Assembly (NCBI GenBank): GCA_900549885.1
Contig: URQA01000068.1
Location: 1-12,720 of the forward strand
DNA: 12,720 nucleotides
Source of the DNA: an uncultured Eubacteriales bacterium
GTDB taxonomy: Bacteria > Bacillota > Clostridia > Oscillospirales > Oscillospiraceae
Reading direction: 5' to 3'
Numbering within the stretch: the stretch's first letter is position 1; the number at the start of each line of letters is the position of its first letter. Below are positions 1 through 9,629 of this stretch, piece after piece. The position numbers and the translations under genes are program-made. The notes under the pieces were generated by a model. That model was given only the letters and a program-made list of their open reading frames with translations, was not told the origin of the DNA and did no database searches.

Positions 1-38
1 GGCCGGGCACCAGGCTCGCACGGATTAGACGCCGGGAG

Positions 39-926
39 TTATTGGTTGAGAGGAAAGAGGATTTTCATTAGCATCTGCTCCGCCGCGTCGGCGTGGTCCA
101 CGCCGAAATACAGGCGCTTGCCCGCTGCGTCCAGCATCTGAAAATGCCCTTCCTGACACAGGAAGTGAATTCCCAACTGCTCCATCAGACGGTAGAGCGC
201 CAAATGCCACTCGATCCAGTTGGGAACACAGTCCCGGATCAGGGCGTCCCTGAGCCATTCAAACTCAGGTGGGTGAAGGTGATCTTGCAAAAACCGGCGC
301 CACAGGTCGCTCTTCTGCGCCTCTGTCAATCCGGCCAAATAGCCTACGGTATCTTCCTGGTCCCAATCATCCTCCAGAAACACATAGCAAAAGGATGTGG
401 TATGGTCGGTCTGCGACAGTCCCTGCCCCTCCAGGAACTCCCCGTAGTCCCACTCCAGGGCGGCGGCAGGTGCCCCCTTTTCCAGCGCATTCAGCAAGCG
501 GAACACCCCGCTTGCTGAATGCGGGCTGGGCAGTTGGATATGCAGGTACAGATCCTGAAGCTCATCCTGCCAGACACCGGAAATACTTCGCTGCCGAAGG
601 GCAAACGTTCCGTTGTCCTCTATCACAGAGAGCTCGACCAGCTCATTGCCGTCCCCCAGACCGAACACCTGGACCGGCCAGACGCGTCCGATCCCGCCGA
701 CCATCGCCCCAAAGAAGCTTGCAAAGTCGGACACGGGAAAGGACAGCGCCTCATAACCGAACTGCACCTGGCAGCTTCCACTTTGATAAAACGTCCTGTG
801 GGGCTGTCCAAACCAGTCCCGCAACGCCTTTGCCAGCCAGAGCACCCGCCAGGCAGGGGTTCCATCCGCCACTTGATTTTGCGGTTCAAACCGCTTTTCC
901 AGTGTCTTTTCAAAATGAAACTGCAT
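39..926 (-). CDS. Unrecognised 295-aa protein downstream of kdpC
   Basis: I do not recognise this family. The product is a soluble, acidic, Trp- and Phe-rich protein with no signal peptide, membrane segment or nucleotide-binding motif that I can see. The start at 926 is chosen because GGAGGA lies 7 nt upstream; an in-frame Met 26 codons earlier (1004) would overlap kdpC and is less likely. It begins MQFHFEKTLEKRF and ends in FPLNQ. It lies 37 nt after the kdpC stop on the same strand with no hairpin between, so it is probably co-transcribed with the Kdp pump genes. From memory, the Clostridium acetobutylicum kdp locus also carries an extra gene (kdpX) after kdpC, but I cannot say whether the two are related. 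The open frame is intact and codon use resembles its neighbours. That it is a real gene is fairly sure; its function is unknown. Confidence 0.75.
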   Translation of the reverse strand: MQFHFEKTLEKRFEPQNQVADGTPAWRVLWLAKALRDWFGQPHRTFYQSGSCQVQFGYEALSFPVSDFASFFGAMVGGIGRVWPVQVFGLGDGNELVELSVIEDNGTFALRQRSISGVWQDELQDLYLHIQLPSPHSASGVFRLLNALEKGAPAAALEWDYGEFLEGQGLSQTDHTTSFCYVFLEDDWDQEDTVGYLAGLTEAQKSDLWRRFLQDHLHPPEFEWLRDALIRDCVPNWIEWHLALYRLMEQLGIHFLCQEGHFQMLDAAGKRLYFGVDHADAAEQMLMKILFPLNQ

Positions 927-963
927 ACCGGCTTCCTCCGTGATCCGCTGTGTGGCGCTTACA

Positions 964-1653
964 TCACTTGGTAGTGTCGCTGACCAGCCCCATGGCCTGG
1001 GCAATATCCACGTTGACGCCCAGCACGTTCACAGTCTCCTCGCCGAACACGCCCAGGGTCTTTCCATTGGTGTTGTCGGCAATGATCTGCCGTACCACAT
1101 CCTCGCTCAAGCCAGAGGCCTCCACAATCCGGGGGATCTGGATCTCAGCGGACATGGGAGAGATGTGCGGATCGAGACCGGAACCAGAGGCAGTCATCAA
1201 ATCGGTGGGAATATCCTCCCGAGTCAGGCCAGGGTTCTTTTCCAGAAACGCTTCGATGTCGGCTTCCACACGCTCGGTCAGGGCGGGGTTGGAGGGGGCG
1301 TAGTTATTGGAGCCGGAGCTTAGGCCGGCAAACTCGCTGCCGTCGTTGTAGTACTGCTCCACCTGGCCGTCGCCGTCGGTGTCTTCCTCATAGTAGGTGT
1401 TGTAGTGATAGGCAGAGGGACGTCCCCACATGAAGTAATCCTCGGTAAACTCCTGGCCCACATTTTTGGCCCCTACGACAGTTCCGTCCGCAGTTACCAG
1501 GCTCCCGTTGGCCTGGTGGGGGAAGATTAGCGCGGACAGCCCGCTGAGCAGCACCGGGAAGATAAATCCACACAGGAGCAGCAGGACCACGGTTACCAGT
1601 ACGGCCTGGCGCACATTATGGATCATCCCATTTTTCTTGTTCGATTCTTTCAT
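964..1653 (-). CDS. kdpC: K+-transporting ATPase subunit C (KdpC)
   Basis: KdpC is the accessory subunit of the KdpFABC potassium pump, anchored by one N-terminal helix with the rest outside the cytoplasm. The helix is at residues about 14-45. Family motifs follow: QANGSL (47-52), the YFMWGRPSA region (73-81), SNNYAPSNPAL (115-125), TASGSGLDPHISP (154-166) and LGVFGEETVNVLGVNV (200-215). The start at 1653 has a strong AAGGAGG site that merges with the kdpB stop codon (TAAGGAGG), so the two are probably translationally coupled. At 229 aa it is about 40 residues longer than E. coli KdpC (190). Part of the excess is an acidic stretch between GRPSA and SSGSN that holds DTDGDG (91-96), resembling a calcium-binding loop. 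Identification is secure; the role of the insert is unknown. Confidence 0.97.
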   Translation of the reverse strand: MKESNKKNGMIHNVRQAVLVTVVLLLLCGFIFPVLLSGLSALIFPHQANGSLVTADGTVVGAKNVGQEFTEDYFMWGRPSAYHYNTYYEEDTDGDGQVEQYYNDGSEFAGLSSGSNNYAPSNPALTERVEADIEAFLEKNPGLTREDIPTDLMTASGSGLDPHISPMSAEIQIPRIVEASGLSEDVVRQIIADNTNGKTLGVFGEETVNVLGVNVDIAQAMGLVSDTTK

Positions 1654-1667
1654 TTTGGGAAACCTCC

Positions 1668-3722
<2,055 letters not shown>

Positions 3723-3737
3723 ATTGGAAACGCCTCC

Positions 3738-5555
3738 TTAAGCCCACAAGGTCAGATGCTCTGCGATGGGGCCAAGCGCCAGCGCGGGGAAGAAGGTCAG
3801 CGCCGCAAAGATATAGACCACGAACACCAGGATCACGGCGAAGGATACGGTGTCGGTCCGCAGAGTGCCTGCAGACTCATTGACAAAATTCTTGCGCATC
3901 AGAGATCCGGCAATGGCCAGCTGGATCACGATGGACAGGTAGCGGCCAAAGAACATGGCCAGTCCGGCGGTGATATTCCAGAAGTAGGAGTTATCCGCCA
4001 GGCCCTCGAAGCCGGAGCCGTTGTTGGCCGCGGACGAAGCGTACTCATAGAGCACCTGGCTCAGTCCGTGGAAGCCGGGGTTCGTAATGCCTGCCAGGCC
4101 ACCCGCAGTGGACACTGCCAGAGCGGAAAACGCCAGAATCAGGAAGGGGTGAATAATGATGCACAGGGCAGTGAGCTTCATCTCCCGGCCCTCGATCTTC
4201 TTGCCTAAGTACTCGGGGGTGCGGCCGATCATCAGTCCGCAGATAAACACGCCCAGGATGGCGTACATGATCATGTTCATCAGGCCCACACCCTTGCCGC
4301 CGAACACCACATTGAGCATCATGTGCAGCAGCGGGATCATACCGCCCAGGGGGGTCAGCGTATCATGCATGTTGTTGACCGTACCTGTCGTAAAGGAAGT
4401 CGTGGTCGTGGTGAACATAGCCGACTGGGCGATGCCGAAGCGGACCTCCTTGCCCTCCATGCTGCCCATGGACTGGTCCAGGCCGATCTTGGCCAGAGCG
4501 GGGTTGCCCGCCAGCTCGGAGAAGTAGCACACCGCCAGGCCGATCAGGAAGATGATGCCCATGGCCAGGAAGATGCTGCGGCCCTCGCGGCCATAGATGG
4601 CGGCGGTCAGACCGTTACGCTGGCCCAGGCGCTCGCCGGTGCCGCTATTTTCCGTGGACACAACGCTGCTGCCGCCCTCGATGGCAGCCTGGCCGCCTTC
4701 GCCGGCCTCAGCCGCCGCGGTGCGCTTGCGGCCTCGTACCATCTTGCCGAAGGTGATTACGCATGCGCCGGGCAAAAGCATCATGGAGTACAGCTCGATC
4801 AGGTTGGAAATAATCGTCGGGTTCTCCAGGGGCGTGGTGGAGTTGGCGCCCAAGAAGCCACCGCCGTTGGTGCCCAGGTGTTTGATGATCTCAAGGGCGG
4901 CAATGGGACCCATGGCGATGGTCTGGAGCGTTCCTTCCAGCGTCTCGACCACGATATTGCCCTCGAAATTCTGGGGCACGCCCTGCCACACCAGCAGCAG
5001 GCCACCCACAATGGAGAAGGGCACCAGGATGCGGGTGGTGATACGAACCAGGTCGGCAAAGAAATTGCCCACATCGTCCTTGGTCTTGCCAGCCAACCCG
5101 CGGATGAACGCCACGCAGGCGGCGTAGCCGCTGGCCGCGGAGACGAACATCATGAAGATGATGACCAGCATCTGGGAGAGATAGCTCAGGCCGCTCTCGC
5201 CGGAATAGTGCTGCAGGTTGGTATTGGTCATGAAGCTGATGATGGTGTTGAAGGCCAGCGTCGGCTCCATATTTCCAATGCCGTTGGGGTTGAACAGCGG
5301 AATACTTTGAATCCGCAGGATCAGGTAGCCGATGGCCACCATGACGGCGTTGGTCCCCACCAGGGCCAGAGCATACTGTTTCCAGTTCATTCCCTTGTGG
5401 GGATTAACACCGCCGATTTTGTAGATTACGCCGTCGATCCGGTCAAACACCGGGTCACCGAACGTGTGTTTCCATGTGGCGATATGATACATATACCGCC
5501 CAACCGGAATGACAATGATCAAAAAGATGATAATTGTCAGCGCCAGCTGAAGCAT
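3738..5555 (-). CDS. kdpA: K+-transporting ATPase channel subunit A (KdpA)
   Basis: KdpA is the channel-like, potassium-selective membrane subunit of KdpFABC. Four pore regions are visible: TNTNLQHYSGE (110-120), LGTNGGGFLGANS (227-239), TTTTTSFTTGTVNNMHDT (382-399) and SSAANNGSGF (507-516). It is strongly hydrophobic, with about ten expected membrane helices. The start at 5555 has AGGAGG 8 nt upstream. At 605 aa it is about 48 residues longer than E. coli KdpA (557). The excess is concentrated in a hydrophilic Ala/Gly/Ser/Glu-rich stretch at about 275-322, between KMVRGRKR and GREGRSIF. The flanking basic residues suggest that this loop faces the cytoplasm. kdpF lies 30 nt upstream and kdpB follows directly. 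Identification is secure. Confidence 0.98.
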   Translation of the reverse strand: MLQLALTIIIFLIIVIPVGRYMYHIATWKHTFGDPVFDRIDGVIYKIGGVNPHKGMNWKQYALALVGTNAVMVAIGYLILRIQSIPLFNPNGIGNMEPTLAFNTIISFMTNTNLQHYSGESGLSYLSQMLVIIFMMFVSAASGYAACVAFIRGLAGKTKDDVGNFFADLVRITTRILVPFSIVGGLLLVWQGVPQNFEGNIVVETLEGTLQTIAMGPIAALEIIKHLGTNGGGFLGANSTTPLENPTIISNLIELYSMMLLPGACVITFGKMVRGRKRTAAAEAGEGGQAAIEGGSSVVSTENSGTGERLGQRNGLTAAIYGREGRSIFLAMGIIFLIGLAVCYFSELAGNPALAKIGLDQSMGSMEGKEVRFGIAQSAMFTTTTTSFTTGTVNNMHDTLTPLGGMIPLLHMMLNVVFGGKGVGLMNMIMYAILGVFICGLMIGRTPEYLGKKIEGREMKLTALCIIIHPFLILAFSALAVSTAGGLAGITNPGFHGLSQVLYEYASSAANNGSGFEGLADNSYFWNITAGLAMFFGRYLSIVIQLAIAGSLMRKNFVNESAGTLRTDTVSFAVILVFVVYIFAALTFFPALALGPIAEHLTLWA

Positions 5556-5585
5556 ACCATATTCCTCCTCTGTTTGCTTACTTCT

Positions 5586-5669
5586 TTAAAACCGCTCGGG
5601 GTGTACCAGCGCATAGACCAGGTAACCGCCCAGCAGTACCACGATAACGCCGAGTAAAATCATACCCAT
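5586..5669 (-). CDS. kdpF: K+-transporting ATPase subunit F (KdpF), 27 aa
   Basis: This short gene was found by translating the gap upstream of kdpA. It encodes a 27-residue single-helix peptide beginning MGMILLGVIVVLL and ending GYLVYALVHPERF. The GYLVYAL core and the C-terminal Glu-x-Phe match E. coli KdpF, which is 29 aa. KdpF is a small hydrophobic subunit that binds and stabilises the KdpABC complex in the membrane. The start at 5669 is preferred because AGGAGG (5678-5683) is 8 nt upstream; the in-frame Met at 5663 would be 14 nt away. It sits 30 nt before kdpA, the usual place for kdpF. Automatic gene callers often miss genes this short. Confidence 0.92.
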   Translation of the reverse strand: MGMILLGVIVVLLGGYLVYALVHPERF

Positions 5670-5698
5670 ACATTATTCCTCCTACCTTAATCCGTGCG

Positions 5699-5797
5699 TT
5701 ATTGCGGATCGTCCACTTGCTTTTGGCACCAGCGGATCAACAGCCAAACCAGGCCAAAGCTGACCGCCAATGTTCCTACCATGAAAACATCCATCAT
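5699..5797 (-). CDS. 32-aa single-helix membrane peptide, first gene of the kdpFABC group
   Basis: A 32-codon frame opens with AAGGAG 9 nt upstream of ATG at 5797 and closes with TAA 29 nt before the kdpF start. The peptide begins MMDVFMVGTLAVSFGLV and continues with WLLIRWCQKQVDDPQ. It has a short acidic start, one membrane-length hydrophobic segment (about residues 4-22), an Arg-Trp-Cys border and a polar tail. This topology is typical of small membrane-protein regulators or subunits. From memory, similar small peptides (Met-Asp followed by a hydrophobic helix, then basic and Cys residues) occur upstream of kdpF in other phyla. C. acetobutylicum has two small hydrophobic peptides, named KdpZ and KdpY, before kdpA; this one could be the KdpZ counterpart. 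It may associate with the Kdp pump, which is inference from position only. Confidence 0.75.
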   Translation of the reverse strand: MMDVFMVGTLAVSFGLVWLLIRWCQKQVDDPQ

Positions 5798-5895
5798 AAA
5801 GCGATTCTCCTTTCCAAATGGGCTGCCAGCAGATACCTGCCGCCTCCCGATTCGCGTTCATAAGCATACCGCAAGTGGTCATAAATAGGGATTAA

Positions 5896-5942
5896 GGAAA
5901 GCAGGCCGGTATTAATAAAAGATAAATATCCGCCTGCTTTCT
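5896..5942 (-). terminator. Hairpin between kdpD and the kdpFABC genes
   Basis: AAAGCAGGC (5898-5906) pairs perfectly with GCCTGCTTT (5932-5940), and GG (5896-5897) can add two weak pairs. The loop is AT-rich, about 25 nt. It starts 10 nt beyond the kdpD stop. On the minus strand the stem is followed by TTTCCTTAAT, only a weak U-tract, so it may be a leaky terminator or attenuator that sets the kdpD to kdpFABC ratio, rather than a full stop. No confident promoter was found between it and the first small gene. Confidence 0.5.
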
Positions 5943-5949
5943 CGTATGC

Positions 5950-8628
5950 CTATCTATCTCTCTGTGGTTGAACGGCCGGAAGAGTAAATTGGAATCTGGT
6001 CCCCTTCGGGTTGTTATCCGATACCGTAATGGTTCCCCCGTACAGGGTGACAATGGACTGGCATAGATTAAGGCCTAACCCTAATCCCCTTTGGCAGTCT
6101 GCCTTTCCCTGCTCAGCTGTGTAAAACAGGTCGAACAGGTGCTTCTTGGCATCGTCTGGGATACCCGGGCCGTCGTCCGTCACACACACCTGTACCCGGT
6201 CGCCCCTGCGCTTGCCGCTCAACGTGATATTGGACCCCTTGGGCGTATATTGGATGGCGTTGTTCATCATATTGATAATCACCCGCTGGATCAGCCTTGC
6301 GTTGACGGATACCATAAGCGTGTCGTCCTCCAGGTCCACCGAAATGTGGTGGTCCGCCGACCTTCGGTCCAGATTCTGGACGGCGCTCTGGAACAGGTCC
6401 TCCAGTAATTCAGGCTCCGCCCTCAAGGTCGGCCGGTCCGCCTCGATCTGGGTGGCGGTCAATAGATTTTCCGTTATATTAATCAGCCAATTGGTATCGT
6501 CATAAATGGCGGTGTAGAGCTTTTTCCTAGTCTCCGTATCCAGCAGCTCTTCTTCCCGCATCAAAATTCCCGCGCTGCCGTTGATGTTGGTCAAAGGCGT
6601 CCGCAGGTCGTGGGAAACCGCGCGCAGCAGATTGCTCTGAAGCCGCTCTTTCTGTGTGCGCAGCGCGTCCTTTTTCCGCTCCTCCTCCAGCCGGATCCGC
6701 TCCTGACTCAGTCCGCATTCGCTCAAAATCGCGATCATCAGGTTTTTTTCAAAGGCGTCCGGGATGGCATAGCCCACAATGGGGATACCCACGATGCCCA
6801 TCACGCCCTGTGTCCCCCGCACAGACAAAAACAACCACTTGGAATCCGGCAGCGTATTGGTGGTCGCTCCGGCGTGTTTGTTGTTTTTCTGGACCCACTT
6901 GGCCACTCCGATTTCCTCTGTATTAAGCTTGGACAGAATCCCCTTTTCATCCGCAGGCTCCACCCGGAAGTTCAATTCCTGGTCGGGTGCGCTCAAAGCA
7001 TAGAGAACGGGGCGGTCAAACAGACGGTTGAGCTGTTCCGCCGTCAGGCGCAGGCAATCCCACTCCGTCCGGCCCTTTTGCAGCTTCTGGCTGCTTCCCA
7101 GCAGCAGCTCTGTGTAATAGCTTTTCTGGGCAGACAGACGCGCTTGGGCCTTGACCCGGCTGGCCAGTGAGCTGGCGATCAAGCTGGAGCAGAGCATGAC
7201 CAGGAAGGTCACAGGATAGCTGGACGCATTGGCCTGAAAGGTAAAGCGCGGCTCCGTAAAGAGGAAGTTAAAGGCAGCGACGCTGAGCAGGGAGCCAACT
7301 GCACCGTAGAAATGCCCGCTGGTGCACACTGCGGTAATGAGCACGCCCAGAATATAGATGGTAATGATATTGGACTCGCTAAAGCCCACACGATAAAAGC
7401 CCAGCCCCACCAGAGAGGCCAGAATGAGGCTCAGGAGCATAATCCCCGTGTCTCTCCAGGTAAAGCGGGCCTCCGGCAGGTGAAGCTTTGCCCGCGGCTT
7501 TTTATAGAGAGGCTGCTGATCCGGAATGATATACACGTCCAGGTCAGTCAGCTCGATCAGCCGGTCCGCCAGGCTCTGTTTGCCCAAAATGAGATTCTGC
7601 CGATGGTTCATGCGGCCCATCACGATTTTGGTCACGCCGCTGACCCGGGCGTATTCCGCGATCTGCTCCGCCGGATCAATCCCGTAGACCGTGGCGATTT
7701 GGGCCCCCAGTTGTTCCGCCAGACGCAAGTTGCCCCGCAGCCGTTTGATGTTTTCTCCAGACAGCTCCTTTGTCTCCGGCGTCTGAACAAACAGCGCGGT
7801 AAACCCGCTGTGAAACGCCTCCGCCATACGGGCTGCGGTGCGGATTACCTTGGCGTTAGACGGCGCAGAGGACAGGCAGATCAAAATATGTTCTCCCGCC
7901 CGCGCGCTCTTCTCGTTCCCTTCGTGCACGGCCGAACGGTTCAGCTGGTCCGCAGTACGGCGCATGGCAATCTCCCGCAGGGCGGCCAAGTTCTCGGGCG
8001 TGAAAAAGTTCTGAAGCGCCTGCCTGGCCTGGCGCTCTCGGTAGACCTTGCCCGCCCGGAGCCGTTTCACCAGCTCTTCCGGCTCAATGTCCACCAATTC
8101 CACCTGGCTGGCACGGTCAAACACCGAGTCTGGAATCCGTTCGTTCACCACAATGCCGGTAATCGAGGATACCAGATCGTTCAGAGATTCCAGGTGCTGG
8201 ACATTGACCGTGGTGTAGACATTGATCCCAGCCTGGAGAAGCTCCTCTACGTCCTGATACCGCTTTGTATGACGGCATCCCTGGGCATTGTTGTGCGCCA
8301 GTTCATCCACTAAAATTAGCTGCGGCCTGCGCTGCAACGCTCCGTCCAGATCAAATTCCCTCAGCTTGATCCCTCGGTAGTCCATCTCCTTACACGGCAG
8401 GACCTCCAATCCGTCCAGCAGAGCCAGGGTGTCCGGCCTTGCGTGGGGCTCCACATAGCCCACGACAACATCAATCCCCTGTTTCTGGGCCTGGTGGGCC
8501 GCCTCCAGCATGGCATAGGTTTTGCCCACTCCTGCGGCATAGCCAAAAAAGATCTTTAATCTGCCTTGAGGCGCTGTGTCGCCCCTCCCTCCCGGGAGAT
8601 TTGGCAGCTTTATCCCTTTGTTTCCCAT
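5950..8628 (-). CDS. kdpD: Sensor histidine kinase KdpD
   Basis: KdpD is the membrane sensor kinase that, with the response regulator KdpE, switches on kdp expression under K+ limitation or osmotic stress. Domain order over 892 aa: an N-terminal KdpD domain with Walker A GYAAGVGKT (29-37) and Walker B LILVDEL (104-110); a UspA-like domain (about 245-370); four membrane helices (about 394-490); a GAF-like linker (about 505-640); a HisKA domain with SHDLRTPL (phospho-acceptor His673); and a HATPase_c domain with N-box NMMNNAIQY (786-794), DDGPGIP (818-824) and GLGLGLN (848-854). ATG at 8628 has AGGAGG 10 nt upstream. The length is normal and every catalytic motif is present. It sits upstream of the pump genes, not downstream as in E. 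coli, and no kdpE adjoins it; the partner must be encoded elsewhere. Confidence 0.97.
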   Translation of the reverse strand: MGNKGIKLPNLPGGRGDTAPQGRLKIFFGYAAGVGKTYAMLEAAHQAQKQGIDVVVGYVEPHARPDTLALLDGLEVLPCKEMDYRGIKLREFDLDGALQRRPQLILVDELAHNNAQGCRHTKRYQDVEELLQAGINVYTTVNVQHLESLNDLVSSITGIVVNERIPDSVFDRASQVELVDIEPEELVKRLRAGKVYRERQARQALQNFFTPENLAALREIAMRRTADQLNRSAVHEGNEKSARAGEHILICLSSAPSNAKVIRTAARMAEAFHSGFTALFVQTPETKELSGENIKRLRGNLRLAEQLGAQIATVYGIDPAEQIAEYARVSGVTKIVMGRMNHRQNLILGKQSLADRLIELTDLDVYIIPDQQPLYKKPRAKLHLPEARFTWRDTGIMLLSLILASLVGLGFYRVGFSESNIITIYILGVLITAVCTSGHFYGAVGSLLSVAAFNFLFTEPRFTFQANASSYPVTFLVMLCSSLIASSLASRVKAQARLSAQKSYYTELLLGSSQKLQKGRTEWDCLRLTAEQLNRLFDRPVLYALSAPDQELNFRVEPADEKGILSKLNTEEIGVAKWVQKNNKHAGATTNTLPDSKWLFLSVRGTQGVMGIVGIPIVGYAIPDAFEKNLMIAILSECGLSQERIRLEEERKKDALRTQKERLQSNLLRAVSHDLRTPLTNINGSAGILMREEELLDTETRKKLYTAIYDDTNWLINITENLLTATQIEADRPTLRAEPELLEDLFQSAVQNLDRRSADHHISVDLEDDTLMVSVNARLIQRVIINMMNNAIQYTPKGSNITLSGKRRGDRVQVCVTDDGPGIPDDAKKHLFDLFYTAEQGKADCQRGLGLGLNLCQSIVTLYGGTITVSDNNPKGTRFQFTLPAVQPQRDR

Positions 8629-8704
8629 ATGCAGTGGTCCTCCTATTCTAAGCGGCAGAGGTACACTCCTTATTTTGTTATCATACCATGTAGGCTGCTA
8701 TGAA

Positions 8705-8733
8705 ATTATAAAGTTCACGCCCCCGGCATTAAG
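8705..8733 (-). promoter_or_regulatory. Candidate kdpD promoter
   Basis: A perfect TATAAT lies at 8710-8705 on the minus strand. The best -35 at suitable spacing (near TTAATG, about 8728-8733) matches the consensus poorly. Transcription would start near 8698 and give a leader of about 70 nt. A weak -35 fits a promoter that needs an activator. Short inverted repeats lie upstream, for example CCGGA (8799-8803) with TCCGG (8811-8815). I could not recognise a KdpE-type binding site. Confidence 0.4.
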
Positions 8734-8820
8734 ATAAAATTATGATCCTCCGCCGCTTTCTTCCAGAGCGGGATCTCTCCATAAATCAATGCCGCTTACC
8801 GGAGTCGCGGTCCGGCGCCA

Positions 8821-8866
8821 AAAAAGAGCCCGGGCGATTGGCATGGCAACCGCCCGGGCTCTTTTT
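8821..8866. terminator. Strong bidirectional intrinsic terminator after ogt
   Basis: Arms AAAAAGAGCCCGGGCG (8821-8836) and CGCCCGGGCTCTTTTT (8851-8866) form a perfect 16-bp stem. The 14-nt loop can extend it by three inner pairs. A poly-A run on one side and poly-T on the other give a U-tract in both directions. It lies about 60 nt beyond the ogt stop codon and upstream of the kdpD promoter, so it should insulate kdpD from ogt read-through. Confidence 0.93.
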
Positions 8867-8926
8867 GTGTAACATTTATTTTGTTTTGAGCTGCCGTTCC
8901 CCCAAAAGGCAGATGGAGCAATTCTC

Positions 8927-9466
8927 CTACAGCGCAGTTCCCCTCAAGGGAATGGACAGTCCCTCCACCGATACGCCTTCCAGGGTAAGAAGCCGCAGCT
9001 TCTTTTCCACGCCGCCGGCATAGCCAGTTAGGCTGCCGCCGGCCCCTACCACCCGGTGGCAGGGGATCACAATCGAAATTGGATTGTGTCCCACCGCACC
9101 GCCCACCGCCTGGGCGGACATAGAGGCAAGTCCCCGCTGGGCGGCGATCTTTCGGGCGATTTCTCCATAGGTGGTCAGATGGCCGTAGGGGATATCGCAC
9201 AAGACGCGCCATACCTCCTGTTGGAAGGCACTGCCCTTGGGCGCCAAGGGCAGCTGCCCAATGGCAGGCTGTTCCCCGGCGAAATAATGTTCCAGCCAAT
9301 CCTTCGTCTGTCTTAGAACCGGGGTGCACCGTTCCTCTCTGGGCGTACGCTTCAGACTCCCCAGAAAATATTTCTGTCCCTCCATCCACAGCCCAACCAA
9401 CGCCCCATCCTCTTCGGCCAGAAGCAGGCTGCCCACCGGGGAATCATAATATGTCGTATAAACCAT
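8927..9466 (-). CDS. ogt: Methylated-DNA-[protein]-cysteine S-methyltransferase
   Basis: This is a suicide DNA-repair enzyme that moves alkyl groups from O6-alkylguanine (and O4-alkylthymine) to its own cysteine. The 179-aa protein has the usual N-terminal domain (residues about 1-70), a C-terminal helix-turn-helix region starting near FQQEVWRVL (81-89), the YGEIA motif (100-104) and the active site IPCHRV (134-139, acceptor Cys136) followed by GSLTGYAGG (144-152). The start at 9466 has GAGGTG 9 nt upstream. Gln119, 17 residues before the active Cys, occupies the position of the arginine finger in human MGMT (Arg128 with Cys145). I believe Gln also occurs here in related clostridial proteins. 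The gene is apparently monocistronic: 163 nt separate it from tetR and a strong terminator follows. The catalytic Cys rules out an alkyltransferase-like (ATL) protein. Confidence 0.95.
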   Translation of the reverse strand: MVYTTYYDSPVGSLLLAEEDGALVGLWMEGQKYFLGSLKRTPREERCTPVLRQTKDWLEHYFAGEQPAIGQLPLAPKGSAFQQEVWRVLCDIPYGHLTTYGEIARKIAAQRGLASMSAQAVGGAVGHNPISIVIPCHRVVGAGGSLTGYAGGVEKKLRLLTLEGVSVEGLSIPLRGTAL

Positions 9467-9629
9467 TCGGCATCACACCTCAAAGCAAATTTCATTCCGC
9501 GTCGCTTTTCTAAGGTTATGCTCCAGTTCCACAGCCCTCACCGCCTAACGCCCGCCCTTCTCACGGTTATCGTCCGTCACGCCAGGTCCCCCGCTCGTCA
9601 GCTGAGACGTTGCCGCCGGTTTCCCGCTG

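Noticed and set aside
8645..8820. Possible c-di-AMP (ydaO-type) or other K+-related riboswitch upstream of kdpD
   Set aside because: I looked for the conserved GGGGUGAA and CUCCGACCC-type blocks and did not find them; a TATAAT box sits close to kdpD, leaving a leader too short for that riboswitch.
8796..9389. 197-codon frame overlapping ogt on the same strand
   Set aside because: It is a frame-shifted shadow of ogt, whose PCHR active site and ribosome site support the other frame. This one also reads through the terminator.
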